From the NCBI GenBank assembly GCA_016801885.1, contig CM028905.1, positions 16,998,256 through 17,062,255 on the forward strand: a DNA stretch of 64,000 nt. Reading direction: 5' to 3'. The translations under genes were made by a program, and so were the position numbers. This document shows positions 46,256 through 56,766 of the stretch, piece by piece. How positions within the stretch are numbered: the first letter of the stretch is position 1; each line of letters starts with the position of its first letter. The notes beneath the pieces were generated by a model. The model was not told the origin of the DNA, ran no database searches, and was given only the letters and a program-made list of their open reading frames with translations. This DNA is from Toxotes chatareus. Lineage: Eukaryota > Chordata > Actinopteri > Toxotidae.

Positions 46256-46300
46256 CCAACACCTTTTTTATGAACCACTGGTTCATCAAAAAGGTGTTGG
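46256..46300. repeat. Near-perfect 45-bp palindrome
   Basis: The 22-base left arm (46256-46277, starting CCAACACCTTTTTTATG) pairs with the 22-base right arm (46279-46300, ending AAAAAGGTGTTGG) with one mismatch and a single central base. Upstream is a TATCGGTATCGGTA motif that I associate with ends of some fish transposons. Confidence 0.85.
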
Positions 46301-47496
46301 ACCCGCCTGAACACTGAAGAGGCATCATTGTGTAGCTGACTGAGAGCTCTGTATGACAGCCTCTTCATCAGGCTGCCAGGCATTCAGCTGATTTGTACTG
46401 ATGGATACCTGAGAGGTTCAGGAAGACTGCCAACAGACCAGCTTCACCTCTACCAACACCCCTCACTGAACAGTACTGCAAACACCATCTGTCCATCATG
46501 TCATGTTAACAGGGAGTTTCAAGGTCTTCCTCTGATCAATAATAGCATTTCTACCTTTTCAGATAGAATTCCTAAATGCCAGTTCATACAGTTCATAGTT
46601 GTTGATTTTTTTTTTTTGGTGTTTTTTTTCCACCCTGTGAATCTGTTCTGTTTTTCATCTGGTTCACTCTCTCATCAGTCTAATATTAAAAGTACCAGGT
46701 GATCTAAATTGTGAATTTGTAGCTAAACAGATGTTAGCTGTGTTGGTGGTCTTTCCATTAACTCTTGGAGATGTTATCAGTGGGTGTTGATTGCTTTGTT
46801 GCTTCTTGAAATTGTGTGCAAAGTTTGTTTGCCATAGCAACCTTAGCCAGGCAGTTTTGATTTTGATCTGCTCAAAACACCTGTCCCATCCTGGTGTTAG
46901 CCTGATAGTCAATTCAAAGCAGTTGTGGTGTGGTGGCTGCACAGACTACTGCCATTTGAGCATTATGCTTTTCTAATTGACCCAAATATTGTGATTGCTG
47001 CATAATAAAATATGCTGTCATAATCTGGACAAGCCTTGTGGTAATGATATTGGGATGTCAAGTGATTGCTGTGGTGTGTTACTTTTGATGTTTTGTTTTA
47101 TTGAGTGTTTGATATCCTGTCCTAAAATTTATTGGACGCTTTATGTGTGGCTATAAATAGTCTGATACTGAGTTGTATGACACCACATGTTTATGCTTGG
47201 CCTTGTGAGTTTGCCATCCTACAAGATTGTGTATTGCCATGGTGCATGGTTTCCCCTATGCTGTGAATCTTGAATTGCTGGGTGCCAGGGTTTTTATTTT
47301 TTCTTTAATGTGCAATTGTGTGCTAATAGCTGCTTGTGGTTGCATGCTCATTCTTACGTCGTTTTACTGTTTGTTTGTGCTTAGGTGCTTTTGTATGCAC
47401 ATTTACATGATGGACCTAAGTGATTCTGTTAATTGATTGTCCGTTCTTAAATAAACAAACATAAACATTAAAAAAAAAATCTCATTTTCATTGCAG
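46301..47496. other. Gene-free stretch
   Basis: No recognisable exon or repeat. An open stretch after a CTTTCAG acceptor just upstream (46073-46170) looks exon-like but matches nothing I know. Confidence 0.4.
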
Positions 47497-48890
47497 ATGT
47501 GGTGTGTTGTTAGAGGAAACCGCTTTACACATGACTCTGGTATGTAGGGTCTGAATGCACAACAGTCACTTTTTTTTTGTTTTTTTTTCTGAACAGGTTT
47601 CCTTTAGGTGATGATGATGACAGGCTGAAGCAATGGTTGATACACGTGATGAGAAGGAACAGGATGAGGATCCGCTCTTTAAGGAGGATCAGTTCTTCAA
47701 AGACAAGAAGGTAGAAGGATGCTTTTTTAGGGACTAATTAAACAGTACATTTTCTAAATGTACCAGTACTGGTGAAAGTGGCTTAAATGCAAAACCTAGC
47801 CTTGGATAACTTTACAGTTAAAAATCTGTCAGAATGTGTGGATACCAACATCATTTTTACCAAAATTAACACAGTTAAAACTTTGGTCATTGTGACGTCT
47901 GTGTTCCTGTATGATGTGTATCACAATCTAACCACTGATGTTAGGGGAAGAAGAGACTGGAGGATACTGCTGTGCAAACCATTTTCAGCTTTCCACCACA
48001 TCTGGTGAAAATGAAAAAAAGAAAAAAAACTTACCAGGGATAAAAGGACCAAGTTGGTAAGTATGACCATGGAGGTAAGTGACAGTTCGGTTTCTTCTTC
48101 AGTCCCTTCATGCTCTACATGCTATCTTGCTCAGCCTCACAGGCCTGGACCTGTTGCACATTTATGTTCTGTTTGATAATGAGGTTGTTAGAAACACTGA
48201 ACATGGTGTATCACGTCTTCTGCTGACCATAATAATGCCTTTATGATGCAAGACAATGCTGAGGAGTCCGGCGTTCTTGACTGTGTCTTTCATGATGACA
48301 CTGTTAGGACCAATGTCTGTGCTGATGCTGATGAGGTTGTTGCTACTGACATAACTGAGTATACCACAAGTGGAGAGTTACAAACAACTATGTATGTTTA
48401 TGACATAGCATAGCACAGCCAGGATCTGTGTGCACTCATCATAGCTCCATTGTTTGCAGAATCTCGTAGAAACAACAGAACAAATGCAAACGGGATTAGC
48501 TTGTTGCAGCATGCAGAAAGCTTAGGCTGAAGCGTCAGCAAACAAGGAGAATGAAATCAAGGCTCTCATAGGACTTTCAAGAAAAAGCTGGTGATCTCAA
48601 ATCAATGTGCTGCTCTCCAGGATTCGATAAATGATGTTCCCAGAGAAATCCTGAATAGAATTCAAGTAGTCAGCAACATTTTCTGAAGAACTTAAAACAG
48701 TTTATGACAACACTTCTACTCTCCAGAGATGTATGATTTTTGTCAGAGAGAACTTTGATTTAGCTTTGCAGCGGTATTTGCAAATGGTACAGCAGCACCT
48801 GGGCAGATCCTGGATTTACTGTCACATCTCTCACAGCTCTGAACAACAATCTTAGTTCTCAAATGGGTTGTGATGATGATTCCGGAAAAC
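47497..48890 (+). mobile_element. P-element/THAP9-like transposase fossil
   Basis: Pieces of a THAP-domain transposase occur in the right order. At 47497-47539 is MWCVVRGNRFTHDSG after a CATTGCAG acceptor and before a GTATGT donor. At 47597-47710 is FPLGDDDDRLKQWLIHVMRRN, then FKEDQFFKDKK in another frame. At about 47947-48020 is RLEDTAVQTIFSFPPHL, the AVPTIF-type end of THAP domains. At 48514-48570 is a basic coiled coil (KLRLKRQQTRRMKSRL), then DVPREILNRI at 48633-48662. At about 48738-48775 is VRENFDLAL. At 48785-48820 is WYSSTWADPGFT in a shifted frame, matching the WYS...PGFT block of P-element transposases. Zinc ligands of the C2CH finger are partly lost. The RNase-H-like catalytic part beyond 48890 is not visible. 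Multiple stops and shifts make it inactive. Confidence 0.75.
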
Positions 48891-51499
48891 CACATCCAGT
48901 TCTTAGGATTCACAGGTTCAATTTGTTGCCTTGAATTTCATTTCTGCTGATTTTAGAGTTGTTGATGGTAGAACCATTGAAACATAACATAATTAAAAAT
49001 GTGTCTTTGCAATTTGTGATCATAGTTGTCCATTATATTACATTTTTGTGATTTGAAAATTGAAGCTTATCGTGATTGAATGGCAATGAATGCATTTAAC
49101 CACACCTATGCTTGGTTTTTCAAGATTTACCATAAACCTCATAATGAATCTAACAGAACGCCTGTAATGTTTTTAGTGTTGTTAAAATTGAGAAGAACAT
49201 AAGACTCAAATAAGGAATGCACAAACTGATATATCTTCTGATCCTTTGTTGTCAACATTCAAAGACAGCAGCATTTCTATTATTTCTGTTGTTGGTTAAA
49301 GCTAACATAAAAATAACCTTGGAATTAATTATAAAATCTTACATATCTCCCATCAATGTATTGTTTGTATAATTACAATACTGTACATGTTAAAATTCAT
49401 TCCATAAAAACCCTCAACAAGCTGAGGGTAACAGCTTCATAAATACCTCCACTGCACATTAAAAACTGCATTCATTTCAACAACTTTATTATCCATCAAC
49501 AACACCAGAAAGGTGTATAAGAGAATGTAACATGGATGAATTAAATAACTACTTAAATACTTAAGTTAAAAATAAAAAAATACACCTGTGGATCAAGGTA
49601 AAGGTGAACTCAACTGTCTCAAGACAAGTCTGCAAAGTATAAATCTCCAGTGCAACAAAATCTATAGGTAACAAGCATAAATTACAATAGAAATGATAGA
49701 CATGAGATAGATAAATAATACTTCATATGTAACTTAAAGTGCAGAGGTCTGTACACTGAGCTGGGTAAAGGAATAAAAGCTGCCTTTACTAACTAACTGT
49801 GGGCACTGTGCTGTAGTATGTATGTTGGCTCTAATGCATAGTGGAAAAAGCTATTGCAGCAGGCAATAAGTAATGGAGGTAAGGTGCAAAAAGCCCAGGA
49901 GCCATTATTCATCATGAGTCCGTGTGTGTGAGATAGTCTATATATGTAGCAGGCTCACAGCTTGGGGGGGGGGGCAGTAAAGCTGTTCTGAAGTCTATTC
50001 ATGTTAACAGTTACTAGGTTTACTTAGGTCACTGTGAATTTGCAGCAGTAACAACCTCTCTATCTAAAGATACCATATAAACTAAAAATAACACTTATGA
50101 CATGAGGCGTGACACTGTGGGTGACGTATGGAGCCAAAGAAATCCATTAAAACTCGACGAATGAACTGTCACATATGAACACTTCGCCCTCGCTGAAGTT
50201 GCTGAACTCCATTGTGCAAAAAAGTGCTAAAGTGGGTTAGGCCACTTAGTTTTTCCTTTAATTTGTCACCATCTGTATGTGTGTGTGTCAGCTGCAATCT
50301 AAAACCCCCTGTGTACAGGAGTGCTTCTCCCCTCCTCTTTGTTGATCTCACCAACCCTCTCTGAGCCACTGCAGACAGCCCAGCTTTGAGCTAACGTGAT
50401 CAAACTTTAATTGTTTATTGCCAGAGTCACAGTCCTGAGGGGAGAGAGTGGTTCTGGAGAGCAGAGAGGAGTGATTTGTATACCCCAACATGAAAAGCTC
50501 AAGTAGCTGTCAGTACTTTATCCTGACTGTGAGGGGTTATACATGCAAAGGGAGTGCACTTGTGCGTCCATGCTTGCCATTCGGGTTTAGCCACGGGCAA
50601 GGATGTTTTTGTCTTTGTTTAAATTTGTTTAAGCCTGCTTTCAAGCCTGCTTGAGAAATGACTTAAATAAAATTAAAATTTAAAGCTGCTCTCCAGTTAT
50701 TTAGTATTGTGATACCATAGCACCTGTTCATTAAATTTTCCCAGCCAAAGTCTGTCCAACTCCACTACCCCAGAATATAACACAGGTTCTCTCACAGGTT
50801 TTTTTCTTTTTCTTTTTTTTCTTTTTCAAGTCCGAGATGATCTGATCTTGATGACATGGTCAGAATTATTTTCTCAGACCTCCTCAAGAGCCACAGACGA
50901 GACTTTATAAACAATCACAATTCTCACAGGCTGATGACATGTGATAAGTAAACAGGTGCTTATGAGTAAACCAGGGTTTAAATTTAGCTCTTATTTTAAA
51001 AAGCAGCATTTTATTGCTTTCCACCATCCTGACCTCAGGTAACACAGTACTTTTTTGTTGTTGTCAGCATGAGGTGGATATGGCAGAGAAAGACAGGCTG
51101 CGTATCTCCACCTGATCCTTTGTCACGGTGCCAGTCTGCTGTACTGCTCTGCTTCACGGTTCATCAGACTCTCTCACAGGTCAGATGGTTGCAGCTTGTT
51201 CAGATATGAAACCTGAATTGTGAAAAAGCAACAAGATTGGCTGTAAGTTTTGTTTACACTCCACACCTGCCCCATTCTAACTGCTGCTGTCAGATACGAA
51301 GGAGCATACCCCCACTGATCTTTTCTATGTGTAGTTTGTGTTTTGTGGCAATATAAAGCAATATACGTAATGGTCTTCGACATGTTCTGCTGTTCTACGT
51401 TCAGGATTGACAAATTATGACTTGCTTTAATGAAAGATTCAACATGTGTTGTTCTAAAACATCCAGCACCCAGTTTTCCACCCAGAATTTAATCAAACA
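48891..51499. other. Gene-free stretch
   Basis: AT-rich unique sequence. A G11 run lies near 49963 and a poly-pyrimidine stretch near 50800-50828. No transposase sequence continuing the fossil upstream was recognised. Confidence 0.45.
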
Positions 51500-51760
51500 A
51501 ATCAAATCATCTTCTATACCACTTGATCCATCAGGGACGTGGGGGAGCTGGAGCCTATCCCAGCTGACTATGGGCGAGAGGCAGGGTACACCCTGGACTG
51601 GTCGCCAGTCCATCACAGGGCTGACACACAAAGACAGACAACCACACACACACTCACACCTAGGGGCATACTCACACAGGCACAGGAAGAACATGCAAAC
51701 TCTGCACAGAAAAGACCAGAACGGGGTTCGAACCTGGAACTCTTTTGCTGTGAGCCCTAA
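51500..51760 (+). repeat. Teleost dispersed repeat (GGAGCCTATCCCAGC type)
   Basis: The string of blocks GATCCATCAGGGACGTGGGG, GAGCTGGAGCCTATCCCAGC, TGACTATGGGCGAGAGGCAG, GGTACACCCTGGACTGGTCG, CCAGTCCATCACAGGGCTG and GGGGTTCGAACCTGGAACTC is characteristic of one of the most common repeats in teleost genomes. The middle part is deleted relative to what I remember. The GGTTCGAACC near 51725 resembles a tRNA B box but belongs to this repeat. Confidence 0.75.
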
Positions 51761-51764
51761 ATGA

Positions 51765-52384
51765 AATTGTTATGTGAATATTGGTGGAACTAATTCTCAA
51801 ACAGTGGAAAACTAAGTATTAATGTGAGGAAGGTTACATTCCTCATCACTTCACACAGATCTGTTGTTTCGTCAGTGAAGTTAGAAGCTTCAGTGGACAT
51901 TGTGATTTCCATGATTTTTGTATCCATGTGACAGTCAATGTAGAGAGGGATGGACACAGGGATATGACATACAACCCCCAGCCAGGTGTCAAACTGTGTA
52001 CCTGCTTATGTGATATGATGTGCCTTAACCTACCAGGGTGCCCAGAATTTTCAGGCATTTCCAATCAGTTTGCTTGTTTATTGATTGATTGATTTTAATG
52101 TGGAAATTGAAATCCTGCATTAAAATGTGTGGACAGAAATTCACTTAGTGTCAGTTTGGGCCATGATTCAACAAGGTGTTACGTGTTGTTTGGGCAAATC
52201 ACTGCAATCTTTTTTTTTGGTCATATAGTCAAATAGGGTTATGGCTGGTGAAATATAAAGCCCTATGCCAAGAATCAGAGCAGTCCTTCAGTGTCTCATC
52301 AGGCTCATCAGGTTGCCCGTTGCCTGCTATAGGTGAAAATAACTGTCCACTGACGGTCCCCATTCAGTCTGACAGAGCTTGAGA
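51765..52384. other. Gene-free stretch
   Basis: Nothing recognised on either strand. Confidence 0.45.
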
Positions 52385-52675
52385 GAATGTGCAGAGAACA
52401 ATGACAGAAAATCCCCAAATCCAGGTGTGCAAAGCTTGTTTACACTTATTGCTTCAACGAACGAATATTTATGTCAGTGTGGTATTTCAATCTTTCCTTA
52501 ATTAAATAAATTAATTTCCATTAATTTGCAAACATTTCTAGAATTCTGTTTTTGCTGTGTCCTCATGGGGCACTGAGTGTAGACTGATGGGAGAAAAAAA
52601 AATGAATTACCGCTACAACATGACAGAATGTGAAAAGGTGAAGGGGTGTGGATACTTTCTGAATGCATCATACAT
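52385..52675 (+). mobile_element. Tc1-like transposon 3' part
   Basis: It starts with a decayed transposase C-terminus (GTGCAGAGAACAATGACAGA, then CCAAATCCAGGTGTGCAAAG). The untranslated tail follows with ATTAATTTGCAAACATTTCT, TCATGGGGCACTGAGTGTAG, CTACAACATGACAGAATGTG and AAGGGGTGTGGATACTTTCT, ending in GAATGCAT. This is the expected order at the 3' end of a fish Tc1-like element. The 5' portion is absent. Confidence 0.75.
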
Positions 52676-54719
52676 TAACATTTAAAGTGAAAAAGTTAGA
52701 TACGATGAAAAGTTGTCACTCTAACTTTGCTGCGACTGTGCAGGTGGACACATGAGGCTGAGTGACAGCCTGTTAAACCCCCTTTAGTTCCCTCCTGCTC
52801 TTCGTGGTTTAATACAGCCAAATGAGAAATTGTCATACAACGCCTGCCAGTGGGCAGCTTAGGTCATTATTTAGCAAAGCCAGCATGTTAAGATATATAT
52901 ATACACTCCGCTTCAGTGCGAGAAAACTGCTTTTTTAGTCTCCATGAGGGAAAAAAGATGTGCTTATAAATTTACCCAGCTTAGTTTGGGTGTAACCCAC
53001 AGAATCCTGTATAGGCTGAATTTGTTTCAAGTGCACAAAATCCGTATTGATCAAAATGTGAAAGGTTGTTGTTCTGCCACCATGTGGTCAGTTGGAGTGA
53101 ATTTTGTTGCTCGTGTGCGTATTTGCCTCTGAGGTCTGGATACTTTGCAAAAGAAAACCAGTAATAATTACAATGTCCTGGCACTGTATTGAGTTGTAGG
53201 TCACTCACATTCATTGATGCCCTGACCATGGTTGGAATATGGTGGGAACAATATAAATGGCGGAATGGGGAGGGGGAAAAAAAATGCAATTTCCAAGGTA
53301 TGAACGGGTAATGCATTCATTCAGCTTTGAGATGGAGCCAATAATAACATGAGCACATTGAGTTCGATCACAGAATATAAAGATATATTTATCCGCTTCA
53401 CTTCTGCAGTGATGGGTGATGTGTCACAAACAGGCAGTGTGTTTGTAGCAGCTCTGGGCGCAGTAACATCTGGAAGGTGCATGATGGGAGTCTGTATGGA
53501 AGAAAGAGTGTGGATGAATGTCTGAGTCATTCTGCCAGTATGTGTGCTTCTGCTTTGGGTTAAATGATCACTCTGAAAACATAATGTATGTTATTCTCAA
53601 GGACACTTAAGTAAGTCCGGCCTTCTGTTGAAGGTCAAAATTAAGTTTTTGTATTAGATGACCATTGTGTGATCTACAATACTGTCTCCTCCTGATTATG
53701 GTGATGTTATGTATATGCATATCTCTCTGTCCACCTGAAGTCCTGTTGACTCCGGATGGTTGTCCTCAACTGACATAAGAAAATTGCATTGTATGTTGTT
53801 TATCTGTTAGGCTCCTCTGCAAAAACTTCACGCCTCATTACCTGCGCTCCCTGTGTCTCATATGAACACAGTATTGGTTTTCATTTTTCCCTCTCGATGA
53901 CTGATTGCGGAATATAGATTGAGAGAGTACAAGCACATTCAGAGAGTCATTATCAAATCAAATCTTATCAAACTAACATCCTTCAGAGACAGGTCAGGAC
54001 CCTGTGAGGAATAGCTGTTTCAAAGCTCTGTCTGTGGACAAATGACAAAGGCAGTGGTTCATGCTGGGTGGTAGCCTAATGTCTCACAGAAGGAAGGTCT
54101 AACAGAGTTACTCTTTGCTGCAGGCATTATTTAAATTTTCTTTTCCTCAGTTTGATGTTGGAATCTGAAGGAAATAAACAGCCAAAGCTTACAATGTAAA
54201 ACTTTTGCACATATTCAAAGTGATCACCAGGAGCAGAACACAAAAAAAGTATCTTTTAACATTTCTCTCTCAATATATCCAGAGATGAAATGGCCTGATT
54301 AGAGGCCCTGGGGCAAGAGTGAACTGGAGCTGTGGGCTCCTATTGTTTGGCATTTGAAAAAAAATAAATAAATGCTTTTCTTGCCAAGAGTAGAACGGAG
54401 AAGATCAATACCAAGCACATGCTTGTTGTGTGTTCAGTATGGAGCTGGATCTAGAGCTAGGAGGTGATTAGCTCAGGGAAAGAGCTAGCATGGCTCAATC
54501 CAAAAGTAATAAAATCCTCAGACCAAAACCTTAAAAACTCACTAATTAATGCTCTGTTTAATCCACACACAGACAGAAGTAAAATAAAAGTATGAGCTGT
54601 GGTTTTAGGTGGAGCCACATGCTGTGACTGTCTCTTGTTAAGAAGAAATTTATAAGGCAATTTATGAATCCTGGTCATTGATTTTGCAGTTTGTTCACTT
54701 TGTTTAGTTTTTATTTTTT
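52676..54719. other. Gene-free stretch
   Basis: Unique-looking sequence. The longest open frame here (minus strand 52981-53316) has no family signature. A block near 52740-52890 is complex and could be conserved non-coding DNA. Confidence 0.4.
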
Positions 54720-55135
54720 TCTCAGTTGGCTCTCGGGGCTTCCATACACATATGTATACTGCACGTATTGGTGATTGTGGAGTGCCTGGTGGTTTGTTCG
54801 GGAACAGTGCTGGCTGTGCAGTCTGACAGCAGCATGAAGAAAAGACCTGCAGTATCGCTCCTTTGAACACCGCGGGTGGAGCAGCCGATCGCTGAAGGAG
54901 CTGCCCACTGTGTCATGAAGCGAGTGGAGGAGACGGTCCCCCTTAAGGATAAAAGTTCGGCCAGTATCTTTCTCTCTCCTACCACCTCAACTGTATCCAG
55001 GGGTTCATCCCAGGGCAGAGGCAGTCCTCTCAGTTTATCCAGTCTCTTCCCGTTTGCTGTTGAGATATTGACATTCCACAAGAAGTGGTTAACACCATCA
55101 CAGTCATAATTACAATAAGAATAAACTCTTTTTAA
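54720..55135 (-). mobile_element. LINE C-terminal fragment (minus strand)
   Basis: Read on the minus strand it starts with DCDGVNHFLWNVNISTANGK, RLDKLRGLPLPWDEPLDTVE and VVGERKILAELLSL. Reading then shifts frame to SSFSDRLLHPRCSKERYCRS and FLHAAVRLHSQ. The pattern 'RLDKL..., LD.VE.V.ER..L..LL, FS.RLL.PRC.KERY..SFL..AVRL' is the C-terminus of a fish LINE family distinct from the two large copies in this window. The piece is truncated upstream and frameshifted. Confidence 0.65.
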
Positions 55136-55199
55136 TGGCATTAGTTTTTTTTTTCATAGCAATAATTACTAATAAAAAAGAAAAGCCTTCCTGTAAAAG

Positions 55200-55790
55200 T
55201 AAGTTTAGAGGAGTGGTTTAGAAGAATGAACTGAGTTTGCCAACCTGAACTCCTCAGGTAAAGACTTCTACTGAGATCTATGATGTAGGTGGGAGCAAGG
55301 CCATGTAGGGCTCTTATTAGTAAAATTTTAAAATAACAGGTAGCCAGTGTCATGTAGCAAGGATGAGAGTGATATGGTCCTATTTCTTAGAAATTGTTAA
55401 ATGTCTGGAAGCCAAGTTTTGAAAAAGGCTGAAGACAGGAAGGGGCCTTTTGGCCGAGCCTCGAAAACAAGAAATTACTGCACGATAGTCCAGATGTTAC
55501 GAGGTGAAAGTATGGATGACTTTTTCAAGATCCACTTGGAATAAAAACTGTTCAGTTTTGCAATGTTCCTAAGTTGGAGAAAGCATGATTGTTCTACCGT
55601 GGTGATTTGTATGTCAAAACGAAGCTCAGATCAAAGATTAGAAAGGTTCCCATCATTCTTTTTCAAGTCAGAGATCAGGTTTTGGGGGTGAATGAAAGGA
55701 CCTCAGATTTGGTCTCATTGAGCTGGAGGATGTTTTGTGACAACCAGCATTTTTTACCAGAGACAAGTAATGAGAAAATGTGTCTATGTC
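55200..55790. repeat. Long teleost repeat, upstream part
   Basis: 'GTGGGAGCAAGGCCATGTAG', 'GGCTCTTATTAGTAAAATTT', 'ACAGGTAGCCAGTGTCATGT', 'GAGTGATATGGTCCTATTTC' and 'GCACGATAGTCCAGATGTTA' follow the order of an abundant fish repeat. The fragment at 45575-45990 would be the continuation of the same unit. The minus strand reads YFKILLIRALHGLAPTYI, which also resembles an L2-type LINE C-terminus, so a LINE origin is possible. Confidence 0.55.
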
Positions 55791-55799
55791 ACTGATGGT

Positions 55800-55923
55800 T
55801 TTGAGGTCTCTCCAGACTCTGCTGATCCTCTGTCTTCTTCCTGTAGCGGGTTTTAGTCTGTCTGATCCATCTCCTCAGTTCCCTCTTGTTCCCTGGCCTA
55901 AAGACCCTCTTCTTCTCATTCAG
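55800..55923 (-). mobile_element. LINE linker fragment (minus strand)
   Basis: The minus strand encodes LNEKKRVFRPGNKRELRRWI, then RQTKTRYRKKTEDQ. The 'EKKRVFRSGD...LRR.IR..K..YR.K.E' pattern is the basic linker between endonuclease and reverse transcriptase in this group; compare LEKKRAFRSGDRDMF in the LINE at 25.8 kb. Only about 40 codons survive. Confidence 0.5.
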
Positions 55924-55996
55924 CCCTACCTATTCAGAGGCCAAAGATGCACCAGGCTGTGGTCAGATCTGCCCAGTGGAATGGTGTCAGGGCCAT

Positions 55997-56100
55997 CGTC
56001 TCTCGCTGTCTCCTGCTCACTCGCCTCTCTGTCTTCTCTATCTGTCTCCCGCTCACTCGTCTCGCTGTCTTCTCTTCCTGTCTCCGGCTCACTTGTCTAT
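55997..56100. repeat. 36-bp minisatellite, about three units
   Basis: Units run TCGCCTCTCTGTCTTCTCTA, then TCTGTCTCCCGCTCAC, next TCGTCTCGCTGTCTTCTCTT, then CCTGTCTCCGGCTCAC, preceded by a shorter unit. The translated plus frame gives a Ser/Leu repeat of no evident meaning. Confidence 0.75.
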
Positions 56101-56339
56101 AAATGTCATCTCCTTGTATCGCTAACTTCCCTTTCCACCTGTCACTCACCTCTCATCTCTCTCATCTCTGTATTCAGAGTCGCGCTTTCACTCTCGAATT
56201 TGATTGGCTGAGCAGCGTCATGTGGGATGGCTTAACTCGCATGCAATTGGTCTGTAAGGTCCGCTAAATAGATACTGTAAGGACAAGAAAAGCTGTGCTG
56301 GTTAAAATATTAGCGTCCCGTTGTGATGTAGAATAATCG

Positions 56340-56425
56340 ATAATTTATTGATCGTAGGTCTGGGTCTGCATAAGACGGCGTCTGGGTCCGGACCCGGACC
56401 GCGGTCCGTCTGTTAGTGACCTCTG
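56340..56425 (-). mobile_element. hAT-like terminus fragment
   Basis: Reverse-complemented, the end reads CAGAGGTCACTAACAGACGG, then ACCGCGGTCCGGACCCGGAC. Some hAT elements of fish end in CAGAGGTC or CAGGGGTC followed by CCGCGGACC-type palindromic sequence. The opposite end was not located. Confidence 0.4.
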
Positions 56426-56750
56426 ATCTAACATTACAGTCTGGTATGAAATTCTTGCAAACTGGGCTGATTAAACACTTACTGAAAACCAACAATGGCG
56501 CGGTTTCCCCTCATTATCCCAATCTAGCTAGCTTTCAGACTAAGGTTAGGATAACGTTAGCCTTTCATAACGTACCAATAACTATTGGCGACAAAATCTC
56601 TTCTCCTCTAAATGCGCAGTCATATTGCCAGTAGTTTAAAACAATGATTCATTTGGAAACCACCTTGTCCGCCGTTAGCGTCAAGTGGCACTGGCACCTG
56701 AGGCTTTTTTTTTTTTTCACTGGCACCTGAGGCGTTAGCTATCTTTGTTA

Positions 56751-56766
56751 CCAAGATGGCGGCGCG
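56751..56766 (+). promoter_or_regulatory. YY1-type motif overlapping the LINE start codon
   Basis: CCAAGATGGCGGCGCG contains AAGATGGCGGC, the strong form of the YY1 site found at the start of many genes and in mammalian L1 promoters. The ATG in it (56756) opens the 595-codon frame and has purines at -3 and +4. An internal promoter function is inferred. Confidence 0.6.

Noticed and set aside
51720..51745. tRNA B-box-like GGTTCGAACC
   Set aside because: No A box or cloverleaf at the right distance. It is part of a dispersed teleost repeat.
55780..56211. 143-codon plus-strand Ser/Leu-rich frame
   Set aside because: Its second half is translation of the 36-bp minisatellite, and the first half is antisense to a LINE linker fragment.
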